Positions 20,207-32,051 of a stretch of 64,000 bases of DNA are shown here, piece by piece. The stretch is taken from the NCBI GenBank assembly GCA_019059635.1, contig JAGVRJ010000012.1:558001-622000 (forward strand), written 5' to 3'. Under the pieces are notes generated by a model. The model did not search any database. It saw only the letters and a program-made list of their open reading frames with translations, and was not told where the DNA came from. How positions within the stretch are numbered: position 1 is the first letter of the stretch; every line of letters starts with the position of its first letter. The DNA comes from Proales similis (taxonomy: Eukaryota > Rotifera > Eurotatoria > Ploima > Proalidae). The translations under genes and the position numbers were made by a program.

Positions 20207-23189
20207 CTAGAACGCCGATAAAATATGCGATTAGTCAGTTAATTGAATTGCAGCAAATTGACTCTGCTTTGTCGCTTGTGCTAGCAGGAGATTAAGCTCA
20301 ATGGCAGCTTTCAATATTCGCCATTCACATGTTTCTGCCTCTTGGTCTTTTCTTTGGCATGAAAATTGCGCGTTTGCAGAGTTTGTTGCTACGCTTCTAA
20401 TTAACTTGCTAAATGCTACATTTAATCAAGCTGCCTTTCCAAAATCACTGAGCGAAAATTATTCGCTTAAGCAGGCAATTGGCTCATTTGGACACGCAAG
20501 CATTCATTACCAAAATACCTTTTGGTCGTTGGCTTTTCTTTCTGGCTGCCAACGGATTTGCAGCCGAGCAGAGCGCAGGAAACGTGTTATATGACATAAA
20601 GTATTTTTGTCATGCCACCAGTTTGAGATCTCTCTCACACACACACACATTCATAGTGACCTAATCAGGGAAAATTACTAATTTTAAGGATGCCACAAAT
20701 AAAGGCAATAGCAATCAAATGGGGCCAAGACTTTGCGATTAGTCTGCTTCAGGCCGAGTCTGATGCTTCATAACCCGGTGTTCCTGGGCGTCATCTTCAA
20801 TCCATCTCCCTCTCAATCTCCCTGTCTGTGTCTCATTTTGTGCTTTTTATTCAAGATTCAAATGCCGCCACCGAAGCTAAAAAGGGGTGACGCAGACGAA
20901 GATCAAACCAATGATGTCTGAATTGAGCCGTTGAGGCAGTAAAATACATCTGAGAATTGAAGCATAGACGGGCAATCAATAATACCAGGCCTTGATTCGT
21001 TAGCATGACCAGCTATTTAATGAACCTTAATCCTCATCTTGATTCTCAGACCTTGCTTCTCACTCCTCTGCTTGCACGACAATAAAACTGAAAACCTGGC
21101 TGCCAAAAACAATAGACTCTGTCTGTTGATAATAGTGTTCGCATCGTTGAAAAAAAAATCTCAATGAACGAGCAATCGAGTCAGCGAACAATAAATAATC
21201 GAGTTTTTCTCTATAGCAGTTGAGAGCTGAGCGCAAGAGGAGAACAAGTCTTGGGCGGCGCTCGGCAGCGACAGTATCAGCAGGCGGGACGCACAAATGG
21301 AAGAAGCCGGAAAGAGAAAATTTGTTCGCGATTGAGTTCGCAATTAACAATGCTGAACTTGGTCGGTCTGCAATTCAACAATGAATGAATGAGAATTGAG
21401 CGCGAGCGAGTGAGTATGGAAGGCTTTATCGAAACTGCTCACGCGCGCTGATGAGTTCAACGCTTGCTAATTTTTCTAATCATGGCTCTGATTACGAAAT
21501 AAAATAGAAATGAAAAATACATATGATCGATTTTCTCCCACCAAATCAGCGAGCGACGCTAATCTGATTCAGTATTGTGTCACTCGAGTTAGATTAGAAG
21601 CCAGGCGCAATGATTTGAATCTGCTGGCCCGCTCCTCTTGGCCAACTCTGTAGTCGTCAGTACTGATAATCACCAGCGACAGAAGCCTGTCAATCATTCG
21701 ATTTGATTCTGTAACGATCACCAACAAAAGAGTGCGTTGCGTAGGAAAACAACCCTAAATTAATTGTGAATAGCTCATCCGAGAACGAAATTTTCCCTCT
21801 TTTGTTACTTAACGCCAAATTGACTAGTCAAGTCCGTGCAAGAGCGGCTCTCGTTGCCCATGCTGGGCCAATTCAATATCTAGCTGGACTAAAGTAATCA
21901 AACGCAGCGTCATATCAAAAGCAGAGTAGCATACAGTTTCTTGTCTGCGTTTATATCGCCTGTCAAAATCAGTATGCGAACAGTTGAGACAGTTTTAAAC
22001 AGGCGCATGCATCATCAAATGCATCATCATCTGAATCATCATGTTGAATAAAATAATCGATCGACCATGGGCCAGAAGCGAAATTACTGAAATGAAAAGA
22101 GAAACGGAAAGTGAGACAAGTTTTGGTTGAATTGAAAAGAGGGTTTGAATGAACCACCGGTCTCAGTGCGCGTTGGATGGAGGCTGTCCTCGTTCGCCGT
22201 CATAAAGATGCAATGACGATCGTCATTGAAAAGTGTCACATGTCGCGGCTCTAAACGAGAAATAATTAGAAATCTCTGATTTGGCTTATTACTGACAGCC
22301 ATGATCAAAGAGGCGCGAACAAAGAAGACATTTGAGAATTTGAATGCGCTCCCAAATGAAGAGGGGCCTAATCTGCGATTTGCTCCCCAAGACGTTTATG
22401 TAAGGCAACATAGTCATGTAGGCAGAAGAGAAAAAGACGGCATTGGCAACCATTATCTGGTCTCTTGCGCGTCTTTATTAAAGCGTCGATAGACAGCTCT
22501 AACGTTGATTTCTTCTCAATGCAATCCTGATCAAAAGCATCTGTAGAGCGGAATCAGGTTTGATTCGCTTGTCGGGCATTATTTGGCTTCGATCTCGAAG
22601 GCTTCAATATTCTGCTAGGATTAAGAAACCGGCTTCAGAGGTGCTATTATCGATGTGTGCTGACGGGCAAGCACGTTCTATTTCCACGCACGTTTCTTCA
22701 ACTCTCTGACACAACAGGCCGGCATTAACGGCATGATCCCCGCAGCAATTTAAACAAATCAGCCGTTCATTTCGAGGCTAATCAAAATCTCTTTTGATGC
22801 AGGTTATCAGGCTTGTTAACGAGTAAGCGGGTTGGGGTCTAAGGAATGCAGATACGGCGCTTATTGGTCCAGAGATTGCAAGTGCTTTGCTTTTGTATGA
22901 ATCTCTCTTTCTCGCCCGCAATAATCTCAAAATACAAAGAGATTATGTGAATCAAACAGAAAAGCAGCGATCAGACATAGAGAGAGAGAGAGAGAGACAG
23001 GGCCACTTGCTCGTGGATAACGATAATTTAGGGCCGAGTCGGTTGGAGTTGAAAAACACTTGAAAGGAAGGAAGTTTGAAGAGTAAGAACCAAGATCAAC
23101 TTTGTTATTGAGGAAGACGAAAACTGCTTGAGAGGCAGAATCAAGGCGTTATGTACACAAAGTACAGACAAAAAGCGGATTGTTGAACG
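20207..23189. other. 3-kb intergenic region between divergent and convergent genes
   Basis: No supported coding sequence. It contains the promoter side of the minus-strand GPCR (right of 20206) and the 3' side of the minus-strand zinc-finger gene. A GA run (22980-22997) and a CATCAT-rich patch (22008-22040) are visible. Confidence 0.5.
22980..22997 (+). repeat. (GA)n microsatellite
   Basis: GA dinucleotide run about 190 nt beyond the 3' end of the zinc-finger gene. Confidence 0.85.
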
Positions 23190-25457
23190 TTAAGATTGAA
23201 AATTGCGCAATAACTCATGCAACGACTGGGGCGCCTGTAAATTCAATGAATACGAAGGCAGAGAAGGCAGAGCGCGTGAAGGAGCAGAGCTCTCTTCAGC
23301 CTTCTTCTCTCCGAACGCTTCCAACTGGTCTTTGCCGCTCGGCTCGCCCGGCATGCCCTTGTTCAGCTTACGTTTGTAGTCTTCTATGCTGAGTTTGACT
23401 GTTCCGGTCTCGGCCGGCGACAAATGCTGGCCGTTTCTGCCTTTAATGCTTGATGCCGCCGATGGCTGAGACACGCTCGTGGTCTGCCTGCCGAATTGAG
23501 ACTCTGACGTCGAAGACGGTGAATAAGCGTTTTCAATTTCGTTCGAATGATTGCTGGCTCGAGCAAGGCGGGGATCAGCCACCCGGGCCTTAGAGGCCGC
23601 CTTGTTGCGTGCGCCGAAATCGTGATCACCGTTCGTGCTCAACTGCTCCCTGCTGGACGGCGAGGTCGGCGTGGTGCTCAGCAGACTTTTTGCTTGATTC
23701 TGATCTGAGTGACGTTGCTTCTGAAGCTCCAAGTGAAAGTTGGTCACATTCAGGCAGTTTGATTTGTTCAAGTAGTAGGCGAGGCGAGGGTCCGACTCGG
23801 AGTCATAATAGTCGCCGCTTACCGAGTCAATTGGCGGGTTCAACCACAACGGCGACGGCTCCACGTCAATCTTGATCAGCCGGTAGGGTATTTCGTGATC
23901 CGCGAAGCCTTCGATCACCAGGTTCGACTCATTTTCATAGTCGTCTACGTCTGTATGATACGAGTCATAGAAGCGATCATCGTGTCCGTTGGTCTCGTAA
24001 TTGTGCGAATGAGCGAGCGCAGGCGGCGGCGGCTGAGAATCGATCTGACTTGTAGATGCGGTCGACAGAGTTGAAAGGATGGCGACTAGGGCGTCCGTGC
24101 CTAGGGCACTGCCCGATTGGTCGTTGTTGAGCAGTTTGACGAGCACTTCGGTTAGCGTGTGTTTGGGAATCTGCGAAAAGATGCCGCCGTCGTCGTCTGC
24201 TACAGCTTTCATGATTTTTATGACAAGCTCCTTTTTGAGCGCCTCGTACGCGTGATCGATTTCAACTGGCTTGATTGCCGGTGGCAATTGACGCTCGTCA
24301 ACGTCACCTGCACCGATCAGGCGTTCGTCGACGTCTTTGAATTGAGCTGGCGGCTTGGAAAACAGCGGCGGCGGTGGATTGCTCGTCTCCATCAGGGGCT
24401 GCGGCTGCGCAGTTCCAACTGCGGCTGTTGACGGGCTAGGCAAACGCCTTGGCTGATCTTGTTGACCTTGGACGGGCTTGACGCTGATGTTCATCAGCGA
24501 CGGAATTATGTCGCCGCCACTGGCACCAGCTGCCTGCTGAGCGGCTGCAGCTGGCACTGCCTTCTCCACTAAATTCACTTCGTTCGCAGACGTGTCTCGC
24601 ACGTATTTCTCGAACGCCTCGCGTAGTTGCGGGTTCGTGATCGGCTGGTGAGAGAAGCGGCAATTGTCTCCGTGGGTGCACTGGTTCATGCGCTGGCCAG
24701 TTTGATAATTGACTCGGTGGAAGAACTTGCAGGGGAATTCTGAATGCATGAACAGGCACTTGTCGTTTTTGACACAGTAGCCGTTCGAATAGAATTTGCA
24801 GACCTCCAACTTCTTGTTTATGGGCGCGTTGTGGCTGAATTGACATGCGGCGCCTTTGGAACAGCGGCCTTCCATGAAGAAATGGCACAGCGTCTGCTCT
24901 CGTTTCTCTTGCATCCTCTGCTGCTTTTCTTGCTCTCGCTTCTGGCGCTCTTTGCTTATCTCGATGTACTTGCGCTTTTTCTCCAGCTTCTTTTCTATGG
25001 ACGCCACCGAGACAGTGGCCGCCTGTTGAGTGGTAGACGGGCCGCCCGACGCTGACGGGCCAGCCTCAAATGCGCGCTGTCCTGGCTTGTTGTTCTCCTT
25101 CTCTGTGATCACCGGGTCCATGAATATGGCGCCTGTACCTGATGCCATCGTGCCAGGAGCATTCACTCCATCGAATAGATCCAACAACGAGGGCGGCTTG
25201 GCAGCCGGCACGGGCTCGCCAGCAGAGCGGCCCATGAACCGCGTCTCGTCACCGCTCAACTTGCGTCGTTTGCCTGACTTTGATTCTTTTTGCTTGCGCC
25301 TGTTAGCTTCTGTTTCACCTTTATGCGAACATATTGAAGACGACGGTGGTGGCGGCGGCGGCAGCAGCGAGCCGACTGATGGCACTTGAACGTCGGCCGA
25401 CCCGCTCGGTGGCCACAGCTCGTCTTCACCATCTTCTATTTCGCCTTCTTCGAGCAT
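23190..25457 (-). CDS. ZC3H4/ZC3H6-like protein with three CCCH zinc fingers
   Basis: One exon, 755 aa from ATG 25457; the frame runs a few codons further upstream to a stop without another ATG. It opens with the [10 protein letters not shown] motif typical of this family. A charged helix rich in Lys/Glu/Gln (~150-188) precedes three CCCH fingers at ~191-209, 220-238 and 243-270. Fingers 1 and 2 have standard C-x8-C-x5-C-x3-H spacing; finger 3 is C-x16-C-x5-C-x3-H. The rest is disordered, Ser/Pro/Gln-rich, with short conserved-looking patches ([16 protein letters not shown]). In flies and mammals Su(s)/ZC3H4 proteins are nuclear and restrict production of unwanted long non-coding or early-terminated transcripts. 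ZC3H8 is a less likely match because it is much shorter. Confidence 0.87.
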   Translation of the reverse strand: MLEEGEIEDGEDELWPPSGSADVQVPSVGSLLPPPPPPSSSICSHKGETEANRRKQKESKSGKRRKLSGDETRFMGRSAGEPVPAAKPPSLLDLFDGVNAPGTMASGTGAIFMDPVITEKENNKPGQRAFEAGPSASGGPSTTQQAATVSVASIEKKLEKKRKYIEISKERQKREQEKQQRMQEKREQTLCHFFMEGRCSKGAACQFSHNAPINKKLEVCKFYSNGYCVKNDKCLFMHSEFPCKFFHRVNYQTGQRMNQCTHGDNCRFSHQPITNPQLREAFEKYVRDTSANEVNLVEKAVPAAAAQQAAGASGGDIIPSLMNISVKPVQGQQDQPRRLPSPSTAAVGTAQPQPLMETSNPPPPLFSKPPAQFKDVDERLIGAGDVDERQLPPAIKPVEIDHAYEALKKELVIKIMKAVADDDGGIFSQIPKHTLTEVLVKLLNNDQSGSALGTDALVAILSTLSTASTSQIDSQPPPPALAHSHNYETNGHDDRFYDSYHTDVDDYENESNLVIEGFADHEIPYRLIKIDVEPSPLWLNPPIDSVSGDYYDSESDPRLAYYLNKSNCLNVTNFHLELQKQRHSDQNQAKSLLSTTPTSPSSREQLSTNGDHDFGARNKAASKARVADPRLARASNHSNEIENAYSPSSTSESQFGRQTTSVSQPSAASSIKGRNGQHLSPAETGTVKLSIEDYKRKLNKGMPGEPSGKDQLEAFGEKKAEESSAPSRALPSLPSYSLNLQAPQSLHELLRNFQS

Positions 25458-25760
25458 TGACCTCGACTGCTTGGCAGTGGTCAATTTAGAGAGAGATATT
25501 CAACTGTTTATGTGTGGACACTGATGTGCTTAAAAGCACTTGGAAATATCTGAAATTGAACGCAACTAAGAGTCAAAAGGGCTAAGCCAGAGCGGACGGA
25601 GTGAATGCGTGGTGGTGGCGGTGGTCGATGGACTGGGGAGTTTGTTTCACACAGAGCACACGAGATTGGCTCGAAACGGGCACCAGATTAAGCGCGATTG
25701 AGGCGCACTGAGGAGTTGGGACCAGGAGCCAGAAACTTACTTGCGGGAACAGTTAAAGGC
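25458..25760 (-). other. probable 5' UTR with intron of the zinc-finger gene
   Basis: On the minus strand a strong donor GCAA|GTAAGT (near 25743) and an acceptor AATTTCAG (near 25551) bracket a ~190-nt segment upstream of the ATG. This suggests one spliced leader exon. It is read from splice consensus alone. Confidence 0.45.
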
Positions 25761-28697
25761 CCACTCGCTAGACCAAAGTGACTTGTTGGGGGAAAATTCA
25801 GAGGGAGTGGCGCCCGCTTCGCTCGATTGTGGTCAAAACTCGTTTGAAGATGGATATTCAGATTTTGTTTTGTTTTATAATGAAATAGAATGCTGCAGTG
25901 TTCTTTCACGACGAAAGGAGAAATGAAAAGTGAGCGTAGTTCATTGAGAGAGAGATAGATTGGCGTAGTCGGTTCTCAAGAGTCAAGAGACGGAAGACTG
26001 CCGCTCTTGGTTTCATACTAAAAATGGCGGAGGCAAGTGCATCGCAGTGAGCTTTGCTTCCAAAATTTTTCGCCTTAATTTCGCTTCGTTTGCTCGCTCG
26101 TCGTCATTCTCGTCTGGACTAGAACAAATGCTAAACAAGCATCATCCACATTTAATCGCGGACTGCCATTCTGTGCAAGTAGTCGGAATCATGCGCGATG
26201 AGGCTTTCGACGGCCCCTCCCACTCTCGCATAATCGCTTTGCAGCGTTCCCTCACCTTTGTCTTTGCAACGCGAGCGCCTTCTGCCGAACGTCTCTCGCT
26301 CATTTGACTCAAGTTGAGCAATAATTATCAGTTCATTCATTGACCAGAGCTCATTGATTGTTTCTTTTCTAGACAACGAGAGACACGAGATGAGCAGACT
26401 AACGAACGGACGAACATGAACGAACCAAACTGAAGAGAACAGGAACGCGGGCGGAAATACAAGCCGTCAAAGATAGGAAAGTATTGGACCGAAATTGTCG
26501 ATTGAAGGATGTTCTAGCTAGCATCTGTTCCAGCCCTAGAAAGATCCGCTCGGTTAGTTGACGAGCTCAATTTGAACAATTGAATGAGTTCAAATGAGAA
26601 GGGCAGAGAGAGTCAACGAACGTGGCCCAATCTCGTGGCTGGCGACCACCGCCTGACAGGATAGACTCAGACAAGCATGAGAATTCTCTTCGTGGCTGAC
26701 TGACGCGCTCGCGGCAATAAATCAATCCAACAAATCCGACCGTTCTCGCTCATTTAATTCAAACAGACAGACAGACTGAGGCAGAAAGGCGAAAAGGGGT
26801 TGTGAACGTCGATAGCTCAATTCTTCCACCAGTCTATGTCGCATCCAGTCGCTTTTGATGATTCCGGTGTTGGCAGGTATTGAATTATTTTGTTTTTTTT
26901 TTCAATTTCATTTTGAAAGCTTCGAGCATCGAACATGGAGAGACAGAGAGAGAGACAGAGAGAGAGGAGGAAGAGAAAAAGAGTAAAAATAGCGCGCAAC
27001 CAGCTGCTGTTGATACCATGATGCTTATGAGCCGTTTGTAATTAACTAACAGGCGCGGATCGCCTCCATTTGTCAGTTGGTTTTTTTCATTTCGGATCCG
27101 GTCGCTTGAATTAATCAAAGCAAGAGCCAGTGACACACACACACACAAAAGAGGGAAACAAACGGACGGAGGGAAAGAGAGAATGGATGATTGTGTCAGA
27201 TCAGGACCGATCTGGCCCGGCGAGCGAACGACAGACCTTACGACACCAGTGTCGTGATTCTGAATTTCGCTTTTCTCTTTCTCTTCGTCTATCACGGTCC
27301 AAACAGCTCGACTTGTGACTCGTCTGCTCGCATTGATTAGGCTCATCTGTATTCATCGGTTCGCTCTGATTTCTCACTAATTAATTTGGCACCCGAAACC
27401 AATGTTTCTGTCCTCAGATCCACATCGAGCGAGTAAGCGGGTGCGAGAGGCAGAAACGAAAGAGCGATTGATCAGAGAGCGAGATAGGGATAGCAGCGAC
27501 GAATTGCGGCAGATAAGGCCAGATCAGCTTTCTTGCCGGCAACGTCTCCGCTTCATTAGTCATTATTTGCTCAATGCAAACTCATTGTTTGGGTTTCGTA
27601 TTGACACTTGAAACTTTGATTCGTTGCCTTGTTTGTCTCGAGTGGCTGACAACGATTCGCAAATGTGTGTGGGCCGATAGTCAGAGTCAGAGAGAGTCAA
27701 AGTGGGCTTGGGCTCGGGTGTGTGCGTGCGTGCGTTAACGGGAGCGTTTGATTGAGAACTAGAAGCAGAAAGGAGAATGATGAGGAGGAGGAGGAGGAGC
27801 AGCAGCAGCAGCAGGATGACGAAGATGACGAGAAGAAGGAGAAGGAGATCGAGGGAAAGGCCGAGTCTTGCTATTTGAAATGCAAACTATAATAGCAAGT
27901 TGTCATGTGACTCGAGTAAATCGAGATTGCTCTAATGGTAAATAAATTGCACTCGCGGGGGCCCACTCCTTATTCGACAAGCAAGTGAGAAAGAGCATGC
28001 GCGCAAGTCAATGTGCCACGCACTTGTGAACGCGTTTTTTGAAATTCATTCATTCGATAAAAATCACGGCTATGATTACTACCCTCTACTATTACTAGAA
28101 CGACAACTAGAGAACGAGCCATGGCTAGAATTTGCTGCCTTGCATCTTGTGCGCCATCCATGCTGCGTTGCATAACCATTATTGGCGAGAAAAGAACGAA
28201 CTTACGAGTGAAGCAGAGTGAAAGTAACGACAGGCAATGAATGCGAGACAAGAATAGATTTAGAGTAAACTTAATAAAAGAAAGAGGGAGAAAAAATAGA
28301 ATCAGAACGAGGAGCAGAGTAAGCGAGCTGCCAAGCTGGAGACCCATCCAAATGGAAAGAGACAGAAAGAGAAGGGGAGAGAGCGAGAGAAGGGGAGTGA
28401 GAGTGGCAAGTATCCTGAGACGCAATTAAGCGTCATTAAGTTTTCCAGTCAAACTCGAGGTTCGATCGAGTCGTGTCAAACTGTGAGCAATTTCATCGTC
28501 ACGCTCTTGCACAAGTGATTTTTGCGTCTGATTGCCGTATTCGATATTTCACGTAGAAGCGGAAATTTGTAAAAAAAAAAGAATAAACAAAAAGGAAGAA
28601 GGGCGAACCATTAATCAGCGCCACAGTCAGACAAACAGTCAAAACTTGAACTCACCAAGCCATTCTTGATTAAGTTTTGTTTAAAGCTTCAGGCTAG
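25761..28697. other. 2.9-kb divergent intergenic region
   Basis: Lies between the divergent zinc-finger and class B GPCR genes, so should hold both promoters. No convincing coding sequence. Low-complexity elements: GA-rich block near 26938-26980, CA run 27132-27147, a compound GAG/CAG trinucleotide tract 27783-27815, and purine-rich DNA around 28260-28400. Confidence 0.5.
27783..27815 (+). repeat. compound (GAG)n(CAG)n trinucleotide repeat
   Basis: Six GAG units followed by about five CAG units in intergenic DNA. Confidence 0.9.
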
Positions 28698-31074
28698 ATG
28701 TTCATTCTGAATGTCATTTTATTGGTGCTCGTTCTTCAACTTCAGGTGAGTTTGATCTCATCAATCGATCAAAATCGCTTGCTCAAAGGCCAACTCTAGG
28801 CGAGCACTCTGGAGCCGGTCAGGGCCGAGTCTGTAAAATGCGTGTCCCGTGGCGACGTGAGCAAAGTGAGCGAGCGCGAGCAAGAGAACTCGCTCAAACG
28901 AGAGATGCTCTTGTGCCAGCAGAAATCTCATCTCTTCTCCAACAACAGCAATCAAAGTAACGACCCCATAGTCACTTATTCGGTTTTCGCCTCTTCACCG
29001 ACTCCCCTTGTCCGTGACAAGGCTTGAGCAGCGGAAATCTCTGTGCAGTCGTCTGGGACACAGTGATGTGCTGGAACGAGGCGTCAGTAAACACAACCTT
29101 GTACGCCGCTTGTCCTTCCTACGTCAACAATCTCGTGTTCAGAAGTGAGCTCCTTCTGCTTTCCTTCTCTTCTTTACTTTAATTGCCCACGTGACTGAAA
29201 AGACCAAGCGAGCAAGACGTGCTACTTTGAGCCGGCCCTCGGTCATGCGATCTGGTCCAAGACCGACTTTTCTCAATGTCTTCCGTCTTTGTGCTCGCCA
29301 AACTGCAGGCTTGAGGTGAACATCATCGAATTTTAAACCCTCTGTGCAGCATTCTCAACATCGATTTCACCCAAATCAAGGACCACATTCGATACGTGAT
29401 CATTCTAAGAATCATCGGCTACTCGGCTTCGTTCACCACCTTGGCCATATCGATCGCAGCTTTTCTCACCAGAAGGTGCTCGCCAGGTTCATCTCATCTT
29501 CTCCTATCTTAGACAGCTAACGCTTGTGAACTGTTCAGAAAACTGAGGTGTCCTCGCAATCTGGTCCACATCAATCTATTCGTGGCATTCAAAGTTCACA
29601 TGCTCTCGGTGATTGCGTTCAATCACATAATCGAGATGAAGATCGAGGAGAGCGATCCGTCGGCGCTTCTCAACACAGTCGACGACCGGGTGAGTGATTC
29701 AGCTCGACTATTTGCCGTTAACGAGCGAGCTCAAACAAACGCCATCAGTTCTTGCTGTGCAAATTCATGGCTTCCATATTCCGCTACACCGGCTCTGTCT
29801 ACCACGCGGCCATCTTTTCCGAAGCGTTCTACATGGTCCTGCTTCTTCGCTATCCATTCTACGACGAGATGAAAGGCTGGAAGTTTTGCATCGGTCTCAC
29901 ATGGCGTAAGTTTAAGCCATCTTGCCTCTCGCTCCCCACTGCCTCTTATCCGCCAAAGTTCTTCCGCTCGCCTGGGTCCTGCCGTGGATCGTCAGCCGGG
30001 CCTATTTGGACAATTATTGGTAAATTTCACCGAGTCTGGTTGGCCTTCTAATGCGTTTACCAGTTGACTGTCAGGTGCTGGCAAACCGAATCGATCTACA
30101 ATCTCATAATTAAAATCCCGCACACGTTTCTGCTCTGCTTCAACATAATCGGATCAGTGATGATGCTGCGAATTCTCTACTCCAAAATGGACAATCGAAA
30201 CGTCAACCCGGTGAAGCTGATCAAATACCGGTAAGATGAGTTGCACCGCGAACGCTTCAGCTCTTGGATGCAACTCGCCGCTTTCGCTTAGGCGCATCGC
30301 CAAATCCACTTTAATCATCATTCCGATATTTGGCCTGCACTTCATCATATTCGACTGGCTCTCCTACATCAATCTGATGGAGCAGGGCATAAGCGACTGC
30401 GTGCAAATCATGTTCGCCTATTTCGAAACCTTTTGCAACGCATTTCAGGTTCGTCTCTGTCTGGCGCTCCATTTGCCAGCCATTTCAGCCCGCCCGCCCG
30501 ATTCTTCCTCAAATTTCTTCTCCTTTCTTCTCCTTCTTCTTCTTCTACATTTTCAATTCATTTGAAGGGCGTGTTTGTTTCGTTCGCCTGCTGCTTCATC
30601 CATCAAGAGGCGCGTAACGAGCTCGTCTGCATTCTAGACGACTTGTTCAACAAGGTGGTCTGTTGTCGTTCGCTTAGAGAGAGATTGGCGTCAAGAAAGC
30701 AAGCAGAGAGTCGACAATCGATAAAATCAAACAGAGCCTCGAGCGCTTTTGCCAATCTTACACAGAGACCTGCGGCCGACATCATCGACTCTGAAGGCGA
30801 CGACTTGTCCACTCGGTATCGAGCAAGCCGCTTCAAAAACTCAATTTGGTCGAAAAAGTCCATCTACGAAGTGTCGGATCGTCTCTTCATTTGCGCATGC
30901 CTGTTCGGAGAGAAGAAGAACGATTTTTTTACCGACTCACGCCAGGACAGAGCCCGAGATAGGAAACGGCTGGTCAGCCGCGTGGACATGAACGAGTCGA
31001 ACCCACTGAACGAGGACGAGCAGAACGACGATGGACAAGTGCCGCTCGACAGCAATGCTAATCAAAGCGTCTAA
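28698..31074 (+). CDS. class B (secretin-family) GPCR, tandem copy 1, 11 exons
   Basis: Exons: 28698-28745, 28800-28956, 29022-29144, 29203-29315, 29381-29475, 29539-29689, 29749-29905, 29959-30019, 30075-30230, 30292-30448, 30568-31074; together 574 aa. A signal peptide (FILNVILLVLVLQL) leads to an extracellular hormone-binding domain with the six conserved Cys (LLC, NLC, MCW, ACP, KTCY, SQC) and the WD-x3-CW motif. The seven-helix part has KLRCPRNLVHINLF, the TM3 Cys (CKF), LPWIVSR, AKSTLIIIPIFGLHFIIF in TM6 and CNAFQG in TM7. TM6 is closest, from memory, to PTH and PACAP/VIP receptors. The ligand is unknown; family members bind peptide hormones and couple mainly to Gs. The ~135-residue tail is Ser/Arg-rich. 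The acceptors of exons 4 and 5 are the least certain; 29381 was chosen because copy 2 splices at the matching place. Confidence 0.88.
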
Positions 31075-31228
31075 ATGCCTCTCTCCTCCCTATCGTCCCT
31101 ATTCGTCCCTATTCTCGTCTGCTTGGCCTGAGCAATTCAGAAATGCCGGCTTTTATTCGTTTCACTTGTTTACCTCCCTCCCTTGAGATCTTGTTTTCTT
31201 TTCTACCATTTGCCTGTTTTGAGTGTTG

Positions 31229-31234
31229 AATAAA
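31229..31234 (+). terminator. polyadenylation signal of class B GPCR copy 1
   Basis: AATAAA lies about 155 nt after the stop codon. Confidence 0.65.
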
Positions 31235-32051
31235 CTTTGTAATCAAAAGCCGGTTTTTTTTCGACAAACTCCATCAGCCGGTTGAATAAAAGTGACCGGG
31301 CCAGGCCGGTGAGAGAGGATCTGCTTGTAAGTGATGACGGCACCCGATTGAACTCGAACAGCGATTGACCCGACCTGGAGAACGTGGCCGAACATGAGTT
31401 TGACTAGATGACGATTATGCAAAGTGTATGCCTGCAGAAATGAATCCCATAATAATTCGACCGGCTCGATTTCCAGTTGAACGATTTTCTAATTTGTTTG
31501 CCGCCTATTAGACTTTGTGAAGAGCGACTCAGAGAGCAGGTACATTCGTTGCCACGCCAGGTAGACGCTAGTTGCCTCTAAATGACGCCGGACTCGTCCT
31601 TTTCAGCTTGACTTGAACGCTTCTCTCGCGCCTCTTCACATTTTCGCTTTTCTTTTCTCTTGTGCTCTCTGTCTCCTTTTCATCGGCCAAACCGATTATT
31701 CTTTACAGCTCGGAGTGAACCCATGCTTTAGCGCCTCTCTCTTGACACACGCAATAAAGCAACGTTTCGTCTCTTTTTTTTTTTCTTCTTTTTTTTTGAA
31801 TTCTTATTTCGCTCTTGTCACTGCTTTCTCTTATTTCAATTTAAAACTGTGCCTTGTGGTTGTCAGTGATCGTAATTTAGGCACTAGATCAAACCGAAAC
31901 CAACGGCGGTAACGGCGTAGCATGCTTTTGCTCACGAGCCAAATCCAATAAGCACATTAGCTAACTATTTGCCACCGCCCTCTCCCTCTCGCCAAACACG
32001 CCGCTGCTCTCTCTCTCCCTCTTTATCCTGAAGCTGCACAAGCGCCTAATC
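31235..32051 (+). other. spacer between the two class B GPCR copies
   Basis: About 0.8 kb with no gene seen. T-rich and CT-rich tracts (31770-31797, 32010-32025) occur; it must contain the copy 2 promoter unless the two are transcribed together. Confidence 0.45.

Noticed and set aside
28441-28500. GGTTCGA-like B-box of a tRNA near 28459
   Set aside because: The sequence continues TCGAG instead of the needed CC, and no A box or cloverleaf could be formed around it.
29316-29349. A 34-nt intron, or a donor at 29291, in class B GPCR copy 1
   Set aside because: The 34-nt intron is too short and breaks phase. The donor at 29291 keeps the frame and gives a plausible alignment, but the 29381 acceptor matches the splice position and phase of copy 2, so it was preferred.
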